Below, piece after piece: positions 41,458 to 51,159 of a DNA stretch of 64,000 bases. The stretch is taken from positions 744,001-808,000 of the forward strand of contig NZ_JACTVJ010000005.1 of the NCBI RefSeq assembly GCF_014493765.1, given 5' to 3'. Under the pieces are notes generated by a model. That model ran no database searches. It was not told where the DNA came from and saw nothing but the letters and a program-made list of their open reading frames with translations. Made by a program: the position numbers and the translations under genes. The DNA comes from Streptomyces polyasparticus. Lineage in GTDB: Bacteria > Actinomycetota > Actinomycetes > Streptomycetales > Streptomycetaceae. The first letter of the stretch is position 1. Each line of letters opens with the position of its first letter.

Positions 41458-42294
41458 TCAGTCGTGCCAGGCGCCGAACTCGTCGAGATACCCCTGCAGC
41501 CGCGCGAAGACGCCCGGGGACGCCGCCACCGTCAGCTCGCCCGACGGGCGCTCGCCGGGGCGGCCGCCGGTCAGCGCCCCCGCCTCGCGGGCGATCAGGT
41601 CGCCCGCCGCGAGGTCCCAGGCGTGCAGCCCGCGCTCGTAGTAGCCGTCGAGGCGACCCGCGGCCAGGTCGCACAGGTCGACCGCGGCCGAGCCGCCGCG
41701 CCGGATGTCGCGGAGCAGCGGGATGAGGCGCCCGGCGACCTCCGCCTGGTGGGCGCGGACCGCGGCGACATAGTTGAAGCCGGTGGAGACCAGGGCCTGG
41801 TCCAGGGGCGGCGCGGGGCGGCAGGCCAGCGCGCGCTCGCCGTCCCAGGAGCCGGTGGCCCAGGCGCCGCGGCCGCGCACCGCGTGGAAGGTCTCGCCGC
41901 GCATCGGGACCGCGACGACGCCGACAACGGTCTCGCCGTCCTGCTCGGCGGCGATGGAGACGGCCCAAGTGGGCAGCCCGTACAGATAGTTGACCGTGCC
42001 GTCGAGCGGGTCGATCACCCAGCGGATGCCGCTCGTGCCCTCGGTCGACGCGCCCTCCTCGCCGAGGATGCCGTCGTGGGGGCGGCGTTCGGCGATCAGG
42101 CCGGTGATCAGCTTCTCCGCCGCGATGTCCATCTCGGTGACGACGTCGATGGGGCTCGACTTCGTCGCCGCGACCGCCAGATCGGCGGGCCGCCCGTCCC
42201 GCAGCAGCGCGCCGGCGCGGCCTGCGGCCTCCTGGGCGAGGGCGAGCAGGTCCGTGTGCAGGGGGTCGGCCGGGTCCGTGTGCTGGTCGGTCAC
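41458..42294 (-). CDS. suhB: Inositol monophosphatase family protein
   Basis: A 278-residue magnesium-dependent phosphatase. Metal-binding motifs are GEEGAS (78-83), WVIDPLDGTVNYLYGLP (92-108, Asp95 and Asp98) and WDLAAGDLIAREAG near the C-terminus. It hydrolyses inositol-1-phosphate or related sugar phosphates. GTG 42294 has AGGA six bases upstream; a second GTG at 42306 overlaps the ferrochelatase stop and is also possible. Co-transcribed with the ferrochelatase. Confidence 0.9.
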   Translation of the reverse strand: MTDQHTDPADPLHTDLLALAQEAAGRAGALLRDGRPADLAVAATKSSPIDVVTEMDIAAEKLITGLIAERRPHDGILGEEGASTEGTSGIRWVIDPLDGTVNYLYGLPTWAVSIAAEQDGETVVGVVAVPMRGETFHAVRGRGAWATGSWDGERALACRPAPPLDQALVSTGFNYVAAVRAHQAEVAGRLIPLLRDIRRGGSAAVDLCDLAAGRLDGYYERGLHAWDLAAGDLIAREAGALTGGRPGERPSGELTVAASPGVFARLQGYLDEFGAWHD

Positions 42295-42302
42295 GAGGGT
42301 CC

Positions 42303-43430
42303 TCACGCGTAGGGGCTGTCGACGCCGGCGGCGGCCGGACGGGGTGCGCGGGCCGGGCAGCAGCCGACGGGGCACAGGTCGTGGCCCGCGCCCAGGGCGC
42401 CGAGGGCGCAGGGCGTGACGGCCTCGCCGCGCTCGGCGGCGGCCCGCTCCAGGAGCAGATCGCGTACGGCGGCCGCGAAGCGCGGGTCGGCGCCGACGGT
42501 GGCCGAGCGGGCCACGGGCAGGCCGAGCTCGGCGGCCTTGGCGGTGGCCTCGGTGTCGAGGTCGTACAGGACCTCCATGTGGTCCGAGACGAAGCCGATC
42601 GGCACCATCACGACCGCGGGGACGCCGGCGCCGTGCCGCTCCTCGAGGTGATCGCAGATATCGGGCTCGAGCCACGGGATGTGCGGGGCGCCGGAGCGCG
42701 ACTGGTAGACGAGCTGCCAGGGCCGCTCGACGCCGGTCTCCTCCCGTACGGCTTCGGCGATCAGGCGCGCGACGTCCAGGTGCTCGCGTACGTACGCGCC
42801 TCCGTCGCCGTGCCCCTCGACGGGGCCCGACGTGTCGGCGGCCGCGTCCGGGATGGAGTGCGTGGTGAACGCCAGGTGCGCGCTGTCCCGTACGTCCTCG
42901 GGGAGCTCGGCCAGGGACTTCAGGACGCCGTCGGTCATGGGGCGCACGAAGCCGGGGTGGTTGAAGTACTGCCGGAGCTTGTCGATCCTCGGCAGCGGCA
43001 GGCCCTCGGCCTCCAGGGCGGCGAGCGCGTCCGCGAGGTTCTCGCGGTACTGGCGGCAGCCCGAGTACGAGGTGTACGCGCTGGTGGTGAGGACCAGGAT
43101 GCGGCGGTGGCCGTCGGTGACCATCTCGCGCAGGGCGTCGGTGAGATACGGGGCCCAATTGCGGTTGCCCCAGTAGACCGGGATGTCGAGGCCGTGCTCG
43201 GCGAAGTCCTTGCGCAGGGCGTCGAGCAGCGCGCGGTTCTGGTCGTTGATCGGGCTCTTGCCGCCGAACAGGAAGTAGTGCTGCCCCACCTCCTTGAGCC
43301 GCTCCTTGGGGATGCCGCGGCCCCGGGTCACGTTCTCCAGGAACGGGACCACGTCATCGGGGCCTTCGGGGCCGCCGAAGGAGAGCAGCAGGAGGGCGTC
43401 GTACGGAGTGGGGTCGGGCGCGTGGGACAT
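42303..43430 (-). CDS. hemH: Ferrochelatase (coproporphyrin type, [2Fe-2S])
   Basis: A 375-residue ferrochelatase: [26 protein letters not shown], the catalytic His in [10 protein letters not shown] and [16 protein letters not shown]. An internal [10 protein letters not shown] and the C-terminal Cys set in [19 protein letters not shown] would bind the [2Fe-2S] cluster typical of actinobacterial enzymes. In this phylum the substrate is coproporphyrin III (CpfC), not protoporphyrin IX. ATG 43430 is used; the gene heads the two-gene unit with the phosphatase. Confidence 0.93.
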   Translation of the reverse strand: MSHAPDPTPYDALLLLSFGGPEGPDDVVPFLENVTRGRGIPKERLKEVGQHYFLFGGKSPINDQNRALLDALRKDFAEHGLDIPVYWGNRNWAPYLTDALREMVTDGHRRILVLTTSAYTSYSGCRQYRENLADALAALEAEGLPLPRIDKLRQYFNHPGFVRPMTDGVLKSLAELPEDVRDSAHLAFTTHSIPDAAADTSGPVEGHGDGGAYVREHLDVARLIAEAVREETGVERPWQLVYQSRSGAPHIPWLEPDICDHLEERHGAGVPAVVMVPIGFVSDHMEVLYDLDTEATAKAAELGLPVARSATVGADPRFAAAVRDLLLERAAAERGEAVTPCALGALGAGHDLCPVGCCPARAPRPAAAGVDSPYA

Positions 43431-43577
43431 GCCTTCGATCCTAGGTCGTCGCACGGACAGTGCGGCCGTGCCCTTCGGCCCGTCGCGCCCCCGCAATTGA
43501 CGCGCGCCGCGACACCCCGTGGACGTAAGCTGTATGGGCCCATCTCACGCCTTACCGGAGCCGCACCGGAGCGCCCC

Positions 43578-44855
43578 TTGCCCAGTCCCTACCGCGAGAT
43601 ATTCACGCCGCCCGGGACTCTGTCCTTCTCGGCCGCAGGACTGATCGGGCGGCTGCCGCTGGCCATGATGGGCATCGGCGTCGTCACGATGATCTCCGAG
43701 CTCACCGGGCGGTACGGCCTGGCGGGTGCGCTCTCCGCGACGCTCGCGCTGTCCGCGGCCGTGATCGGCCCCCAGATCTCGCGGCTCGTCGACCGCTACG
43801 GGCAGGCGCGTGTGCTGCGCCCGGCCACGCTGGTCTCGCTCACCGCCGTCGCGGCGCTGCTGCTCGCCGCGAAGTTCGAGGCGCCGGACTGGACGCTCTT
43901 CCTGTGCGCCGCGCTCGTCGGCTTCGTACCGAGTCTCGGGTCGATGATCCGCTCGCGCTGGGCCGAGGTGTACCGCACCGACCGGCGCCGGCTGCACACC
44001 GCGTACTCCTTCGAGTCCGTGGTCGACGAGATCTGCTTCATCTTCGGGCCGATCGTCTCGATCGGTCTGTCCACGGTCTGGTTCCCCGAGGCGGGGCCGC
44101 TGCTCGCGGGTGTCTTCCTCGCGATCGGCACGTTCTGGCTGACCGCGCAGCACGCCACCGAACCGGTCCCGCACCCTCGCGAGCACCACACCGGCGGAAG
44201 TGCCCTGCGCTCCCCCGGACTTCAGGTCCTGATGGCGACCTTCGTCGCGACCGGTGCGGTCTTCGGCTCGGTCGACGTGGTCACCGTCGCGTTCGCCGAG
44301 CACGAGGGGGCCAAGGAGGCGGCGAGCCTGGTGCTCGCTGTGTACGCCGCCGGGTCCTGCCTCGCCGGCGTCCTGTTCGGACTCGTGCACTTCAGGGGCC
44401 CGGCCGCCAAGCGGTGGCTCCTGGGCGTGTGTGCGATGGGCGTGAGTATGATCCCCCTCCTACTGGTCGGGAACTTGCTGTTCTTGGCCGTGGCGCTGTT
44501 TGTCGCGGGCCTGTCCATCGCACCGACGATGATCACCACGATGGCCCTCGTCGAGCAGCATGTACCCCGGGCGAAGCTGACCGAAGGCATGACGTGGACC
44601 TCCACGGGTCTCGCGGTGGGCATCGCGCTCGGTGCGTCCGTGGCCGGCTGGGTCATCGACGCGGCGGGCGCGGACCGGGCGTATGTGGTGCCGGCCGTCG
44701 CCGGTGCGGCCGCGGTCGTGATCGGGTTCCTCGGCTACCGCCGGCTGTCCAGGCCGGTTCCGCAGCGGGGAGGACCTGATGGGTACGACGGGATCGACGG
44801 CAGGACCGATGAAGGCCCAGGGCGGCCCGAAGGCGTCCGGGACAACGTGGCGTAA
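43578..44855 (+). CDS. MFS transporter
   Basis: A 425-residue major-facilitator protein with about twelve helices, the loop 2-3 motif SRLVDRYGQARV and a second-half repeat. The only plausible start is TTG 43578, six bases after GGAG; no ATG or GTG lies in frame nearby. It has no substrate-specific motif that I recognise. The 3' end overlaps the lactone oxidase gene by 77 bases, so the two are co-expressed. Confidence 0.8.
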   Translation: MPSPYREIFTPPGTLSFSAAGLIGRLPLAMMGIGVVTMISELTGRYGLAGALSATLALSAAVIGPQISRLVDRYGQARVLRPATLVSLTAVAALLLAAKFEAPDWTLFLCAALVGFVPSLGSMIRSRWAEVYRTDRRRLHTAYSFESVVDEICFIFGPIVSIGLSTVWFPEAGPLLAGVFLAIGTFWLTAQHATEPVPHPREHHTGGSALRSPGLQVLMATFVATGAVFGSVDVVTVAFAEHEGAKEAASLVLAVYAAGSCLAGVLFGLVHFRGPAAKRWLLGVCAMGVSMIPLLLVGNLLFLAVALFVAGLSIAPTMITTMALVEQHVPRAKLTEGMTWTSTGLAVGIALGASVAGWVIDAAGADRAYVVPAVAGAAAVVIGFLGYRRLSRPVPQRGGPDGYDGIDGRTDEGPGRPEGVRDNVA

Positions 44856-46134
44856 CTGGGCCGGCAACGTCACCGCCAGGCCCGCGCAGGAGGTCACCCC
44901 CGCCTCGGTCGAGGAACTCGCCGCCGCCGTACGCCAGGCGGCCGGCGAAGGCCGCAAGGTCAAGGCGGTCGGCACCGGCCACTCCTTCACCTCCACCGCC
45001 GCGACCGACGGCCTGCTGATCCGGCCCGATCTGCTCACCGGGATACGCAAGCTCGACCGCGAGGCCGGTCTGGTGACCGTCGAGGCGGGCACCCCGCTCA
45101 AGCGCCTGAACCTGGCGCTCGCCCGTGAGGGCCTCTCGCTCACGAACATGGGCGACATCATGGAGCAGACCGTCGCGGGCGCCACCAGCACCGGAACCCA
45201 CGGCACCGGCCGCGACTCGGCCTCGATCTCCGCGCAGATCCAGGGCTTGGAGATCGTCACGGCGGACGGGTCGGTCCTGACCTGTTCGGCCAAGGAGAAC
45301 CCCGAGGTGTTCGCGGCCGCCCGGGTCGGGATCGGGGCGCTCGGTGTGATCAGCGCGATCACCTTCGCCGTGGAGCCGGAGTTCCTGCTCACCGCGCGCG
45401 AGGAGCCGATGAGCTTCGAGCGGGTCACGGCGGAGTTCGACGAACTGCACGCCGAGAACGAGCACTTCGAGTTCTACTGGTTCCCGCACACCGGCAACTG
45501 CAACACCAAGCGCAACAACCGCAGCGCGGGTCCCGAGCAGCCGGTGGGCAGGGTGAGCGGCTTCTTCGAGGACGAGCTGCTCTCCAACGGCCTGTTCCAG
45601 GTGGTCAATTCGCTGGGCCGGGCGGTGCCGGGGACCATCCCCTCGATCGCGAAGATCTCCAGCAAGGCGCTCTCCGCCCGCACGTACACCGACATTCCCT
45701 ACAAGGTCTTCACGTCTCCACGCCGCGTGCGCTTCGTGGAGATGGAGTACGCCCTGCCGCGCGAGGCCCTCGTGGAGGCGCTGCGGGAACTGCGGACCAT
45801 GGTGGACCGCTCGAACCTGCGGATCAGCTTCCCGGTCGAGGTGCGCACCGCCCCCGCCGACGACATCACGCTCTCGACGGCGTCCGGCCGCGAGAGCGCG
45901 TACATCGCGGTCCACATGTACAAGGGCACGCCCTACCAGGCGTACTTCACCGCCGCCGAGCGGATCTTCACCGCGCACGGCGGGCGGCCGCACTGGGGCA
46001 AGGTGCACACCCGGGACGCCGAGTACTTCGCCTCGGCCTACCCGCGCTTCGGCGAGTTCACCGCGCTGCGCGACCGCCTCGACCCGGACCGGGTGTTCGG
46101 CAACGACTACCTGCGGCGGGTCCTGGGCGACTGA
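44779..46134 (+). CDS. FAD-linked D-arabinono-1,4-lactone oxidase family protein
   Basis: A 451-residue flavoprotein of the VAO/ALO family. VGTGHSFTST near residue 64 has the His that usually carries covalent FAD, TSTGTHGTG contacts the dinucleotide, and the C-terminal GGRPHWGKVHTRD is the ALO-type active-site block. It oxidises a sugar or aldono-lactone with oxygen as acceptor. ATG 44779 follows GGGGAGGA at five bases and lies inside the transporter gene; an ATG at 44809 is possible. The neighbouring MFS protein may import or export its substrate. Confidence 0.88.
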   Translation: MGTTGSTAGPMKAQGGPKASGTTWRNWAGNVTARPAQEVTPASVEELAAAVRQAAGEGRKVKAVGTGHSFTSTAATDGLLIRPDLLTGIRKLDREAGLVTVEAGTPLKRLNLALAREGLSLTNMGDIMEQTVAGATSTGTHGTGRDSASISAQIQGLEIVTADGSVLTCSAKENPEVFAAARVGIGALGVISAITFAVEPEFLLTAREEPMSFERVTAEFDELHAENEHFEFYWFPHTGNCNTKRNNRSAGPEQPVGRVSGFFEDELLSNGLFQVVNSLGRAVPGTIPSIAKISSKALSARTYTDIPYKVFTSPRRVRFVEMEYALPREALVEALRELRTMVDRSNLRISFPVEVRTAPADDITLSTASGRESAYIAVHMYKGTPYQAYFTAAERIFTAHGGRPHWGKVHTRDAEYFASAYPRFGEFTALRDRLDPDRVFGNDYLRRVLGD

Positions 46135-46233
46135 GTGCCCGGCCGGCGGTCGCCTCGCTCGCTGCGGCTGCGCGGATCCACGGTCGCCTCGTTCCGTACT
46201 GCCGCTCCGCCCACGTCGCCCCGCTCCCCGCGG

Positions 46234-47490
46234 CTACTCGGCCGTCTCGCCCTGCTGGTGCGGCGGCGTCGGCTCCCCGGTGGGGTCGTCCGGCGTCGGA
46301 GTGGGGGTCGGGGTGGGTGTGGGCGTCGGGGTCGGCGTGGGAGTGGGAGTCGGGGTCGGCGTCTTGCCGCCCGCGTCCCCGCCCTCGTCGCCCTGCGACG
46401 TGCTCGGGTCGGGCGACGGGATGCCGTCGCCCTTCTCCTGGCCGGTGCCGGCCGACGGGCCGGTACCGGACGAGGGGTCCTGGGCCGGCGGAGCCTGGTC
46501 CTCGCCCCGCCCCTTGTTGTGCCCCGTGAACACGCTGCCGATCGTGGAGCCGTCCGACCCGGAGAGGTTCTCGCCGGCCACCGCCTCGTACACGGTGATC
46601 CCGCCCATCGTCACGCCGAACACGACGGCGGCGGCGAGCACCGGCCGCTTCCAGCTGCGGATGCGCTTTCCCTGGACGGGCGAGACGGCGTACGCGGTGT
46701 CGGCGGGCTGGGCCGGCGTCGCGAGGGTCTCGCCATGGGGTCCGACGACCGTGCCCAGGAACCGGGTGGGCTGCTCGCGCCGGTCCGCGGAACCGAGGGT
46801 GCCGAGGGCCATGGTGCGGTCCGCGGGGCCGGAGGTCCCCGAGGCCATGGCGGGGTCCGCGGCCGGCAGCACCTGGGTGGCGTCGGCGGCCGTGCCTGCG
46901 GTGCCTGCCGCGCCTTCGGTGCCTGCCGCGCCTTCGGTGCCTGCGGTGCCCAACACCCGTGTCACATCGGCGGACTTGAGCACCTGGGTCCGGTCGGCGC
47001 CGGGGGCGCCGTCGACCACGGGCAGCACGGTCGTGGCGGGATCGTCGAGCGGCACCGGCGGCACGTCCACCACGCCCGGACGCCAAGTGGTCTGCATCGC
47101 CGGGGTGTTCGGTACGGCCGGAGTGTTCGGTACGGCCGGTGCGGCGGCGTCCGGCGCCAGGGGCCCGGGTCCCGGCTCGGCGCGGAACGTCTGCGGCACG
47201 GGCCGCCCGTCCCCCGTCACCGGCACCTGGCGGACGCGGCCCGGCTTCGCCTTCACCGCGACCTCGCGCACCTGCTCGCCCGTGCGCTTGAAGAAGTGCT
47301 GGAAGACGGGGCCGCCGCAGGTGGCCACAATGCTCATGACGCCGGCGCCGAGGATCGTCCCGTACACCCCGAAACTGGAGGCCAACTTCGCGGCGAGCAC
47401 CGCGGCGAGCGCACCTCCTGCCACCTGCGGCACATTCACATCTATGCGCTTCTTCTCCGCGTCCGCACCGTTTTCCGACTGCTGAGCCAT
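46234..47490 (-). CDS. Membrane protein with Thr-Pro repeat stalk
   Basis: A 418-residue protein of unknown function. A hydrophobic pair (about residues 22-52) and a second membrane segment (PVLAAAVVFGVTMGGITVY, about 265) flank a long Pro/Ala/Gly-rich linker containing short repeats (GTEGAAGT, PAVPNTPAV). The C-terminal region is extracytoplasmic by the positive-inside rule and ends in about twelve consecutive Thr-Pro pairs, a wall-spanning stalk that may be O-mannosylated. ATG 47490 is used; no partner gene is evident. Confidence 0.65.
   Translation of the reverse strand: MAQQSENGADAEKKRIDVNVPQVAGGALAAVLAAKLASSFGVYGTILGAGVMSIVATCGGPVFQHFFKRTGEQVREVAVKAKPGRVRQVPVTGDGRPVPQTFRAEPGPGPLAPDAAAPAVPNTPAVPNTPAMQTTWRPGVVDVPPVPLDDPATTVLPVVDGAPGADRTQVLKSADVTRVLGTAGTEGAAGTEGAAGTAGTAADATQVLPAADPAMASGTSGPADRTMALGTLGSADRREQPTRFLGTVVGPHGETLATPAQPADTAYAVSPVQGKRIRSWKRPVLAAAVVFGVTMGGITVYEAVAGENLSGSDGSTIGSVFTGHNKGRGEDQAPPAQDPSSGTGPSAGTGQEKGDGIPSPDPSTSQGDEGGDAGGKTPTPTPTPTPTPTPTPTPTPTPTPDDPTGEPTPPHQQGETAE
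46292..46363 (-). repeat. Hexamer repeat coding Thr-Pro x 12
   Basis: Seventy-two bases of six-base units of the type GGCGTC, GGGGTC or GGAGTG on the plus strand. Each codes for one TP pair on the minus strand. The G-rich plus strand could fold as quadruplexes; copy number probably varies between strains. Confidence 0.8.
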
Positions 47491-47964
47491 CCCCGTCCCT
47501 TGATCGCCGACTCGCCTGACAACTACCCACAAGGGACTTTTGGGCGAAGCGGATAGTTCCGGTTCCGGAGATTCTGTGAAGCAGCACACCCCTGTAAGCA
47601 GGGGATATGGAAGCGGCAGGGGTCAACTCCCTTGCCGTGGGACAACTTCGGCGGCGCGCCGGTCCACCCAGGTGGCCCGAATGGAGTACTGTTGCGAGCC
47701 CTGGGTTCGGACTCCCGCCTGGGTACCCAGGGGCCCGCGAGGGACCTTCGGGAGGGGGATCGCTGCACAGGGTGACCGGTCTGCCCGACTTCGGTCACTT
47801 TGCGTGGCGAATAGGTAACCGTGCCATAACGGCGATCAAGGACCCATGCCCGACACGCCGGGCAACTCGGCAAGGTTGTGGCAGGCTGCACCCGGGCAGG
47901 CCACACTCGACTAGCGGAAGCAGCGACGCACGTGACGTCGGCAGGCACCACCCGGGAGGTCCCC
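47491..47964. other. Divergent intergenic region upstream of sepH
   Basis: 474 bp holding promoters for sepH and the Thr-Pro protein. I find no small gene or RNA with support. Local dyads include CCCCTG-N6-CAGGGG near 47590 and CTGGGTACCCAG near 47733. The SD of sepH lies at its right end. Confidence 0.4.
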
Positions 47965-49074
47965 ATGCCCGAACTGCGTGTCGTGGCCGTCTCCAATGAC
48001 GGCACACGGCTGGTGCTGAAGGCTGCGGACTCAACGGAGTACACCCTTCCGATCGACGAACGCCTGCGCGCTGCCGTGCGCGGCGACCGGCCACGGCTCG
48101 GCCAGATCGAGATCGAGGTCGAGTCGCATCTGCGCCCCCGGGACATCCAGGCGCGTATACGGGCAGGTGCGACCGCGGAAGAGGTCGCCCAGCTCGCCGG
48201 CATTCCGGTCGATCGCGTACGCCGCTTCGAGGGGCCCGTGCTCGCAGAGCGCGCCTTCATGGCCGAGCGTGCCCGGAAGACTCCCGTCCGCCGCCCCGGT
48301 GAGAACGCAGGACCCCAGCTCGGCGAGGCGGTGCAGGAGCGGCTGCTCCTGCGCGGCGCCGACAAGGAAACCGTCCAGTGGGACTCGTGGCGTCGTGACG
48401 ACGGCACGTGGGAAGTCCTGCTCGTCTACGGGGTCGCGGGCGAACCGCACTCGGCGAGCTGGACCTACGATCCGCCGCGGCGTCTTGTCGCAGCCGTCGA
48501 CGACGAGGCGCGCTCGCTGATCGGCGAGTCCGACGACATCGCGGCGCCCGAGCCCAGCTTCCCGTTCGTGCCGCGGATCGCCCGGCTGCCGCGTGACCGG
48601 CCGCTCGACCGTGCGCTCGACCGGCAGTTGGAGCGGCCGGAGCGGCAGATTCCCGCGCCGTCGCCGTCGCCGTCGCCGGATCCGGTGGAGGAGTCCACAA
48701 GTTCGGAGCGTGACTCGCTCACCAGCCTCCTGGAGGCGGTGCCGAGTTTCCGTGGCGATCTCGTGGTGCCGGAGCGTCCCGCGCCGGCCGCTTCGGCCTC
48801 CGCTCCTGCGGCGCCCGCGACGGAGCGGACGGTGGACGAGCCGCCCGCGCCGGAGCCCGAGGTGGAGGAGCCGCCGGCTCCTGCTGCCTCGGCGGGGGCG
48901 GGGTCCGCGTATGCGGATGTGCTGATGCCGCGGTCGGTGGCCGGGCATCGTGATCGGCTTGTCGGTACGACGGATCGGCAGGCCGAGGCGGACGGGGTCC
49001 GGCCGGGTCGCCGTGCGGCGGTGCCGAGTTGGGACGAGATCGTGTTCGGCACGCGCCGCAAGAAGAAGGACTGA
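47965..49074 (+). CDS. sepH: SepH cell-division regulator (DUF3071)
   Basis: A 369-residue protein starting MPELRVVAVSNDGTRL with GGGAGG four bases upstream. The N-terminal DUF3071 region includes a helix-turn-helix (TAEEVAQLAGIPVDRVRRFE) and the block WDSWRRDDGTWEVLLVY. The second half is a disordered Pro/Ala/Glu linker, ending in PSWDEIVFGTRRKKKD. SepH stimulates FtsZ assembly in Streptomyces septation. A strong terminator follows. Confidence 0.9.
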   Translation: MPELRVVAVSNDGTRLVLKAADSTEYTLPIDERLRAAVRGDRPRLGQIEIEVESHLRPRDIQARIRAGATAEEVAQLAGIPVDRVRRFEGPVLAERAFMAERARKTPVRRPGENAGPQLGEAVQERLLLRGADKETVQWDSWRRDDGTWEVLLVYGVAGEPHSASWTYDPPRRLVAAVDDEARSLIGESDDIAAPEPSFPFVPRIARLPRDRPLDRALDRQLERPERQIPAPSPSPSPDPVEESTSSERDSLTSLLEAVPSFRGDLVVPERPAPAASASAPAAPATERTVDEPPAPEPEVEEPPAPAASAGAGSAYADVLMPRSVAGHRDRLVGTTDRQAEADGVRPGRRAAVPSWDEIVFGTRRKKKD

Positions 49075-49087
49075 GCTCTGTTACGTG

Positions 49088-49120
49088 GGGGCCCGCACCG
49101 GCTGTCGGTGCGGGCCCCTT
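49088..49120 (+). terminator. Terminator after sepH
   Basis: A 13-bp perfect stem GGGGCCCGCACCG/CGGTGCGGGCCCC with a five-base loop, followed by TT, fourteen bases past the stop. A GGGGGCTCCGCCCCC hairpin of the common Streptomyces interspersed type is found at 49211-49225. Confidence 0.85.
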
Positions 49121-49300
49121 CGCGTTGCGGGCGGGTGGGCGGGTAGGGGAAAGGCCCGCCGCAGGCGCCACGGTCCGCAGGCGGCAGCGAACCCGCACCT
49201 CGGGCCTGGCGGGGGCTCCGCCCCCTGCACCCCCGCACCGCCAGGTCGCGGGCCGGGGCCATGGCCACCGGGTTACAGATACGCGGCCCCGGTCATCGAG

Positions 49301-50149
49301 TTACGGGTTCGGCCCCGTCGCCACCGGGCGGGACTCGTCCGAGGACCACTCCGACCACGAACCCACGTAGAGCTCCGCGTCGATGCCGGCCACCGCGAGG
49401 GCGAGGACCTCGTGGGCGCCCGAGACGCCCGAGCCGCAGTAGACGCCGACCCGTGAGGCCTCCTCGGTGCCGAGGGAGCGGAAACGGGCGGCCAGGTCCG
49501 TGGCCGGCAGGAAGCGGCCGTCGGGGCCCACGTTCTCCGTGGTGGGTGCGGAGACCGCCCCCGGGATGTGGCCGCCGACGCGGTCGATGGGCTCGACCTC
49601 ACCGCGGTAGCGCTCGCCCGCGCGGGCGTCGAGCAGCAGGCCTTCGCGGGCGAGGGCCGCGGCGCCGTCGGCGTCCAACAACGGGACCGCGCCCGGGCGC
49701 GGGACGAAGTCGCCCGGCTCCACCGTCGGCGTCCCGGTGGTCAGCTCGCCGTCCCAGGACGCGAGGCCGCCGTCGAGCACCCGTACGGACGGGTGGCCGG
49801 CCCAGCGGAGCAGCCACCAGGCGCGGGCGGCGGCCCAGCCCTGACCGCCGTCGTAGACGACGACCGGGCGGTCCTCACGTACACCCGCCGCCCGCATCGC
49901 CTCGGCGAAGACCTTGAGGTCGGGCAGCGGATGGCGGCCGCCCGCGCCCGCGGGGCCGGCGAGTGCGGTGTCGAGGTCCACGTAGGCGGCGCCGGGGATG
50001 TGCCCGGCCGCGTAGGCGGCGCGGCCGTCGAAGGGCGGCTCGCCGGCGGCCTTGGCGACGCTGAGCTGCCAGCGGACATCCAGCAGTACCGGCGGGTACT
50101 GCCCCTTCGACTCGCTCGCAAGTTCGGCAGCGGAGATGATGGCATTCAT
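49301..50149 (-). CDS. Thiosulfate/3-mercaptopyruvate sulfurtransferase (tandem rhodanese)
   Basis: A 282-residue protein with an inactive N-terminal rhodanese domain (LLDVRW; GHIPGAAYVDLD) and an active C-terminal one with Cys238 in YCGSGVSG. The active-site loop of the second domain fits 3-mercaptopyruvate sulfurtransferases (SseA group). It moves sulfane sulfur to acceptors such as cyanide or thioredoxin. ATG 50149 has AAGGAT upstream. Confidence 0.88.
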   Translation of the reverse strand: MNAIISAAELASESKGQYPPVLLDVRWQLSVAKAAGEPPFDGRAAYAAGHIPGAAYVDLDTALAGPAGAGGRHPLPDLKVFAEAMRAAGVREDRPVVVYDGGQGWAAARAWWLLRWAGHPSVRVLDGGLASWDGELTTGTPTVEPGDFVPRPGAVPLLDADGAAALAREGLLLDARAGERYRGEVEPIDRVGGHIPGAVSAPTTENVGPDGRFLPATDLAARFRSLGTEEASRVGVYCGSGVSGAHEVLALAVAGIDAELYVGSWSEWSSDESRPVATGPNP

Positions 50150-50275
50150 GGGCACATCCTTGCGCAAAGCCTGTTCGTGCCGGGAAGGGGCCATTACCCT
50201 GCACCGCCGGGATGGGTGAGCAGGATTCAAACGGGCATGCTGCTCACGACCATGTGCCCCGAGGAGAGAGTGACG

Positions 50276-51058
50276 ATGACCGAGTCAGCAGCTCGGCGCG
50301 CGCCCGGCACGCCCTGCTGGGTGAGCCTGATGGTGCACGGCCTGGCCGGTACGCAGAAGTTCTACGGCGCACTCTTCGGCTGGGAGTTCCTGCCAGGTCC
50401 CCAGCAGCTCGGTCCGTATGTGCGGGCGGTCCTCGACGGCCAGGAGGTGGCCGGTATCGGCGTCCTGCCGCACGACCGGCATCTGCCCATCGCCTGGACC
50501 CCGTATCTCGCCTCGGACGACGTGGACGCCACCGCCGACACCATCCGCAACTGCGGCGGCACGGTGGGCGTGGGCCCGCTGGAAGCCGAGCGGGCCGGGC
50601 GGCTCCTCGTCGCCTCGGACCCGGCCGGCGCCGTGTTCGGCGTGTGGCAGGCGGCGGAGCACGGGGGCGCCGCGGGCGTGGGGCGGCCCGGCACACCCGT
50701 GTGGAACGAACTCGTGACCCGGGACACCGCCTCGGTCGCGAAGTTCTATCAGGCGGTCTTCGGATACGGCGAAGAGCCGGTCGTCTCCGCGGACTTCGAC
50801 TATCTGGCGCTCTCCGTGGAGGGGCGTCCCGTGGCCGCGATCCATGGCGTCGGCCACGGTCTGCCGCGTGACCGCGGCGCGTATTGGACGACCTTCTTCG
50901 AGGTCGAGGACGTGGACGAGACGGCGCAGCGGGTGGGCGAGCTCGGCGGTCATGTGCTGCGTGCTCCGCACGAGAGCGGGCACGGACGGATGGCCACGGT
51001 GGCCGATCCGGAAGGCGCGGCGTTCAACGTCGTACGGAGCGCCGCCGACCAAAGCTGA
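50276..51058 (+). CDS. Double-VOC (glyoxalase/bleomycin-resistance fold) protein
   Basis: A 260-residue protein with two VOC domains (about 13-125 and 138-255), each starting with a paired betaalpha unit (FYGALFGWEF; FYQAVFGYGE) and ending in a DPxGA motif (SDPAGAVFGVW; ADPEGAAFNVV). GAGGAGAG precedes the ATG. The exact reaction is unknown; such tandem VOC proteins include hydroxylases and metal-independent binding proteins. Confidence 0.85.
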   Translation: MTESAARRAPGTPCWVSLMVHGLAGTQKFYGALFGWEFLPGPQQLGPYVRAVLDGQEVAGIGVLPHDRHLPIAWTPYLASDDVDATADTIRNCGGTVGVGPLEAERAGRLLVASDPAGAVFGVWQAAEHGGAAGVGRPGTPVWNELVTRDTASVAKFYQAVFGYGEEPVVSADFDYLALSVEGRPVAAIHGVGHGLPRDRGAYWTTFFEVEDVDETAQRVGELGGHVLRAPHESGHGRMATVADPEGAAFNVVRSAADQS

Positions 51059-51159
51059 CCATCGGCCCTCACTCGCCCCGCGCGCCCGGGGCGCGCGCAT
51101 CCTTGCACTGGCCTAAAGTCGCATTCCGTACCAAAACGGATGAATGCGGGAGTCAGTGC

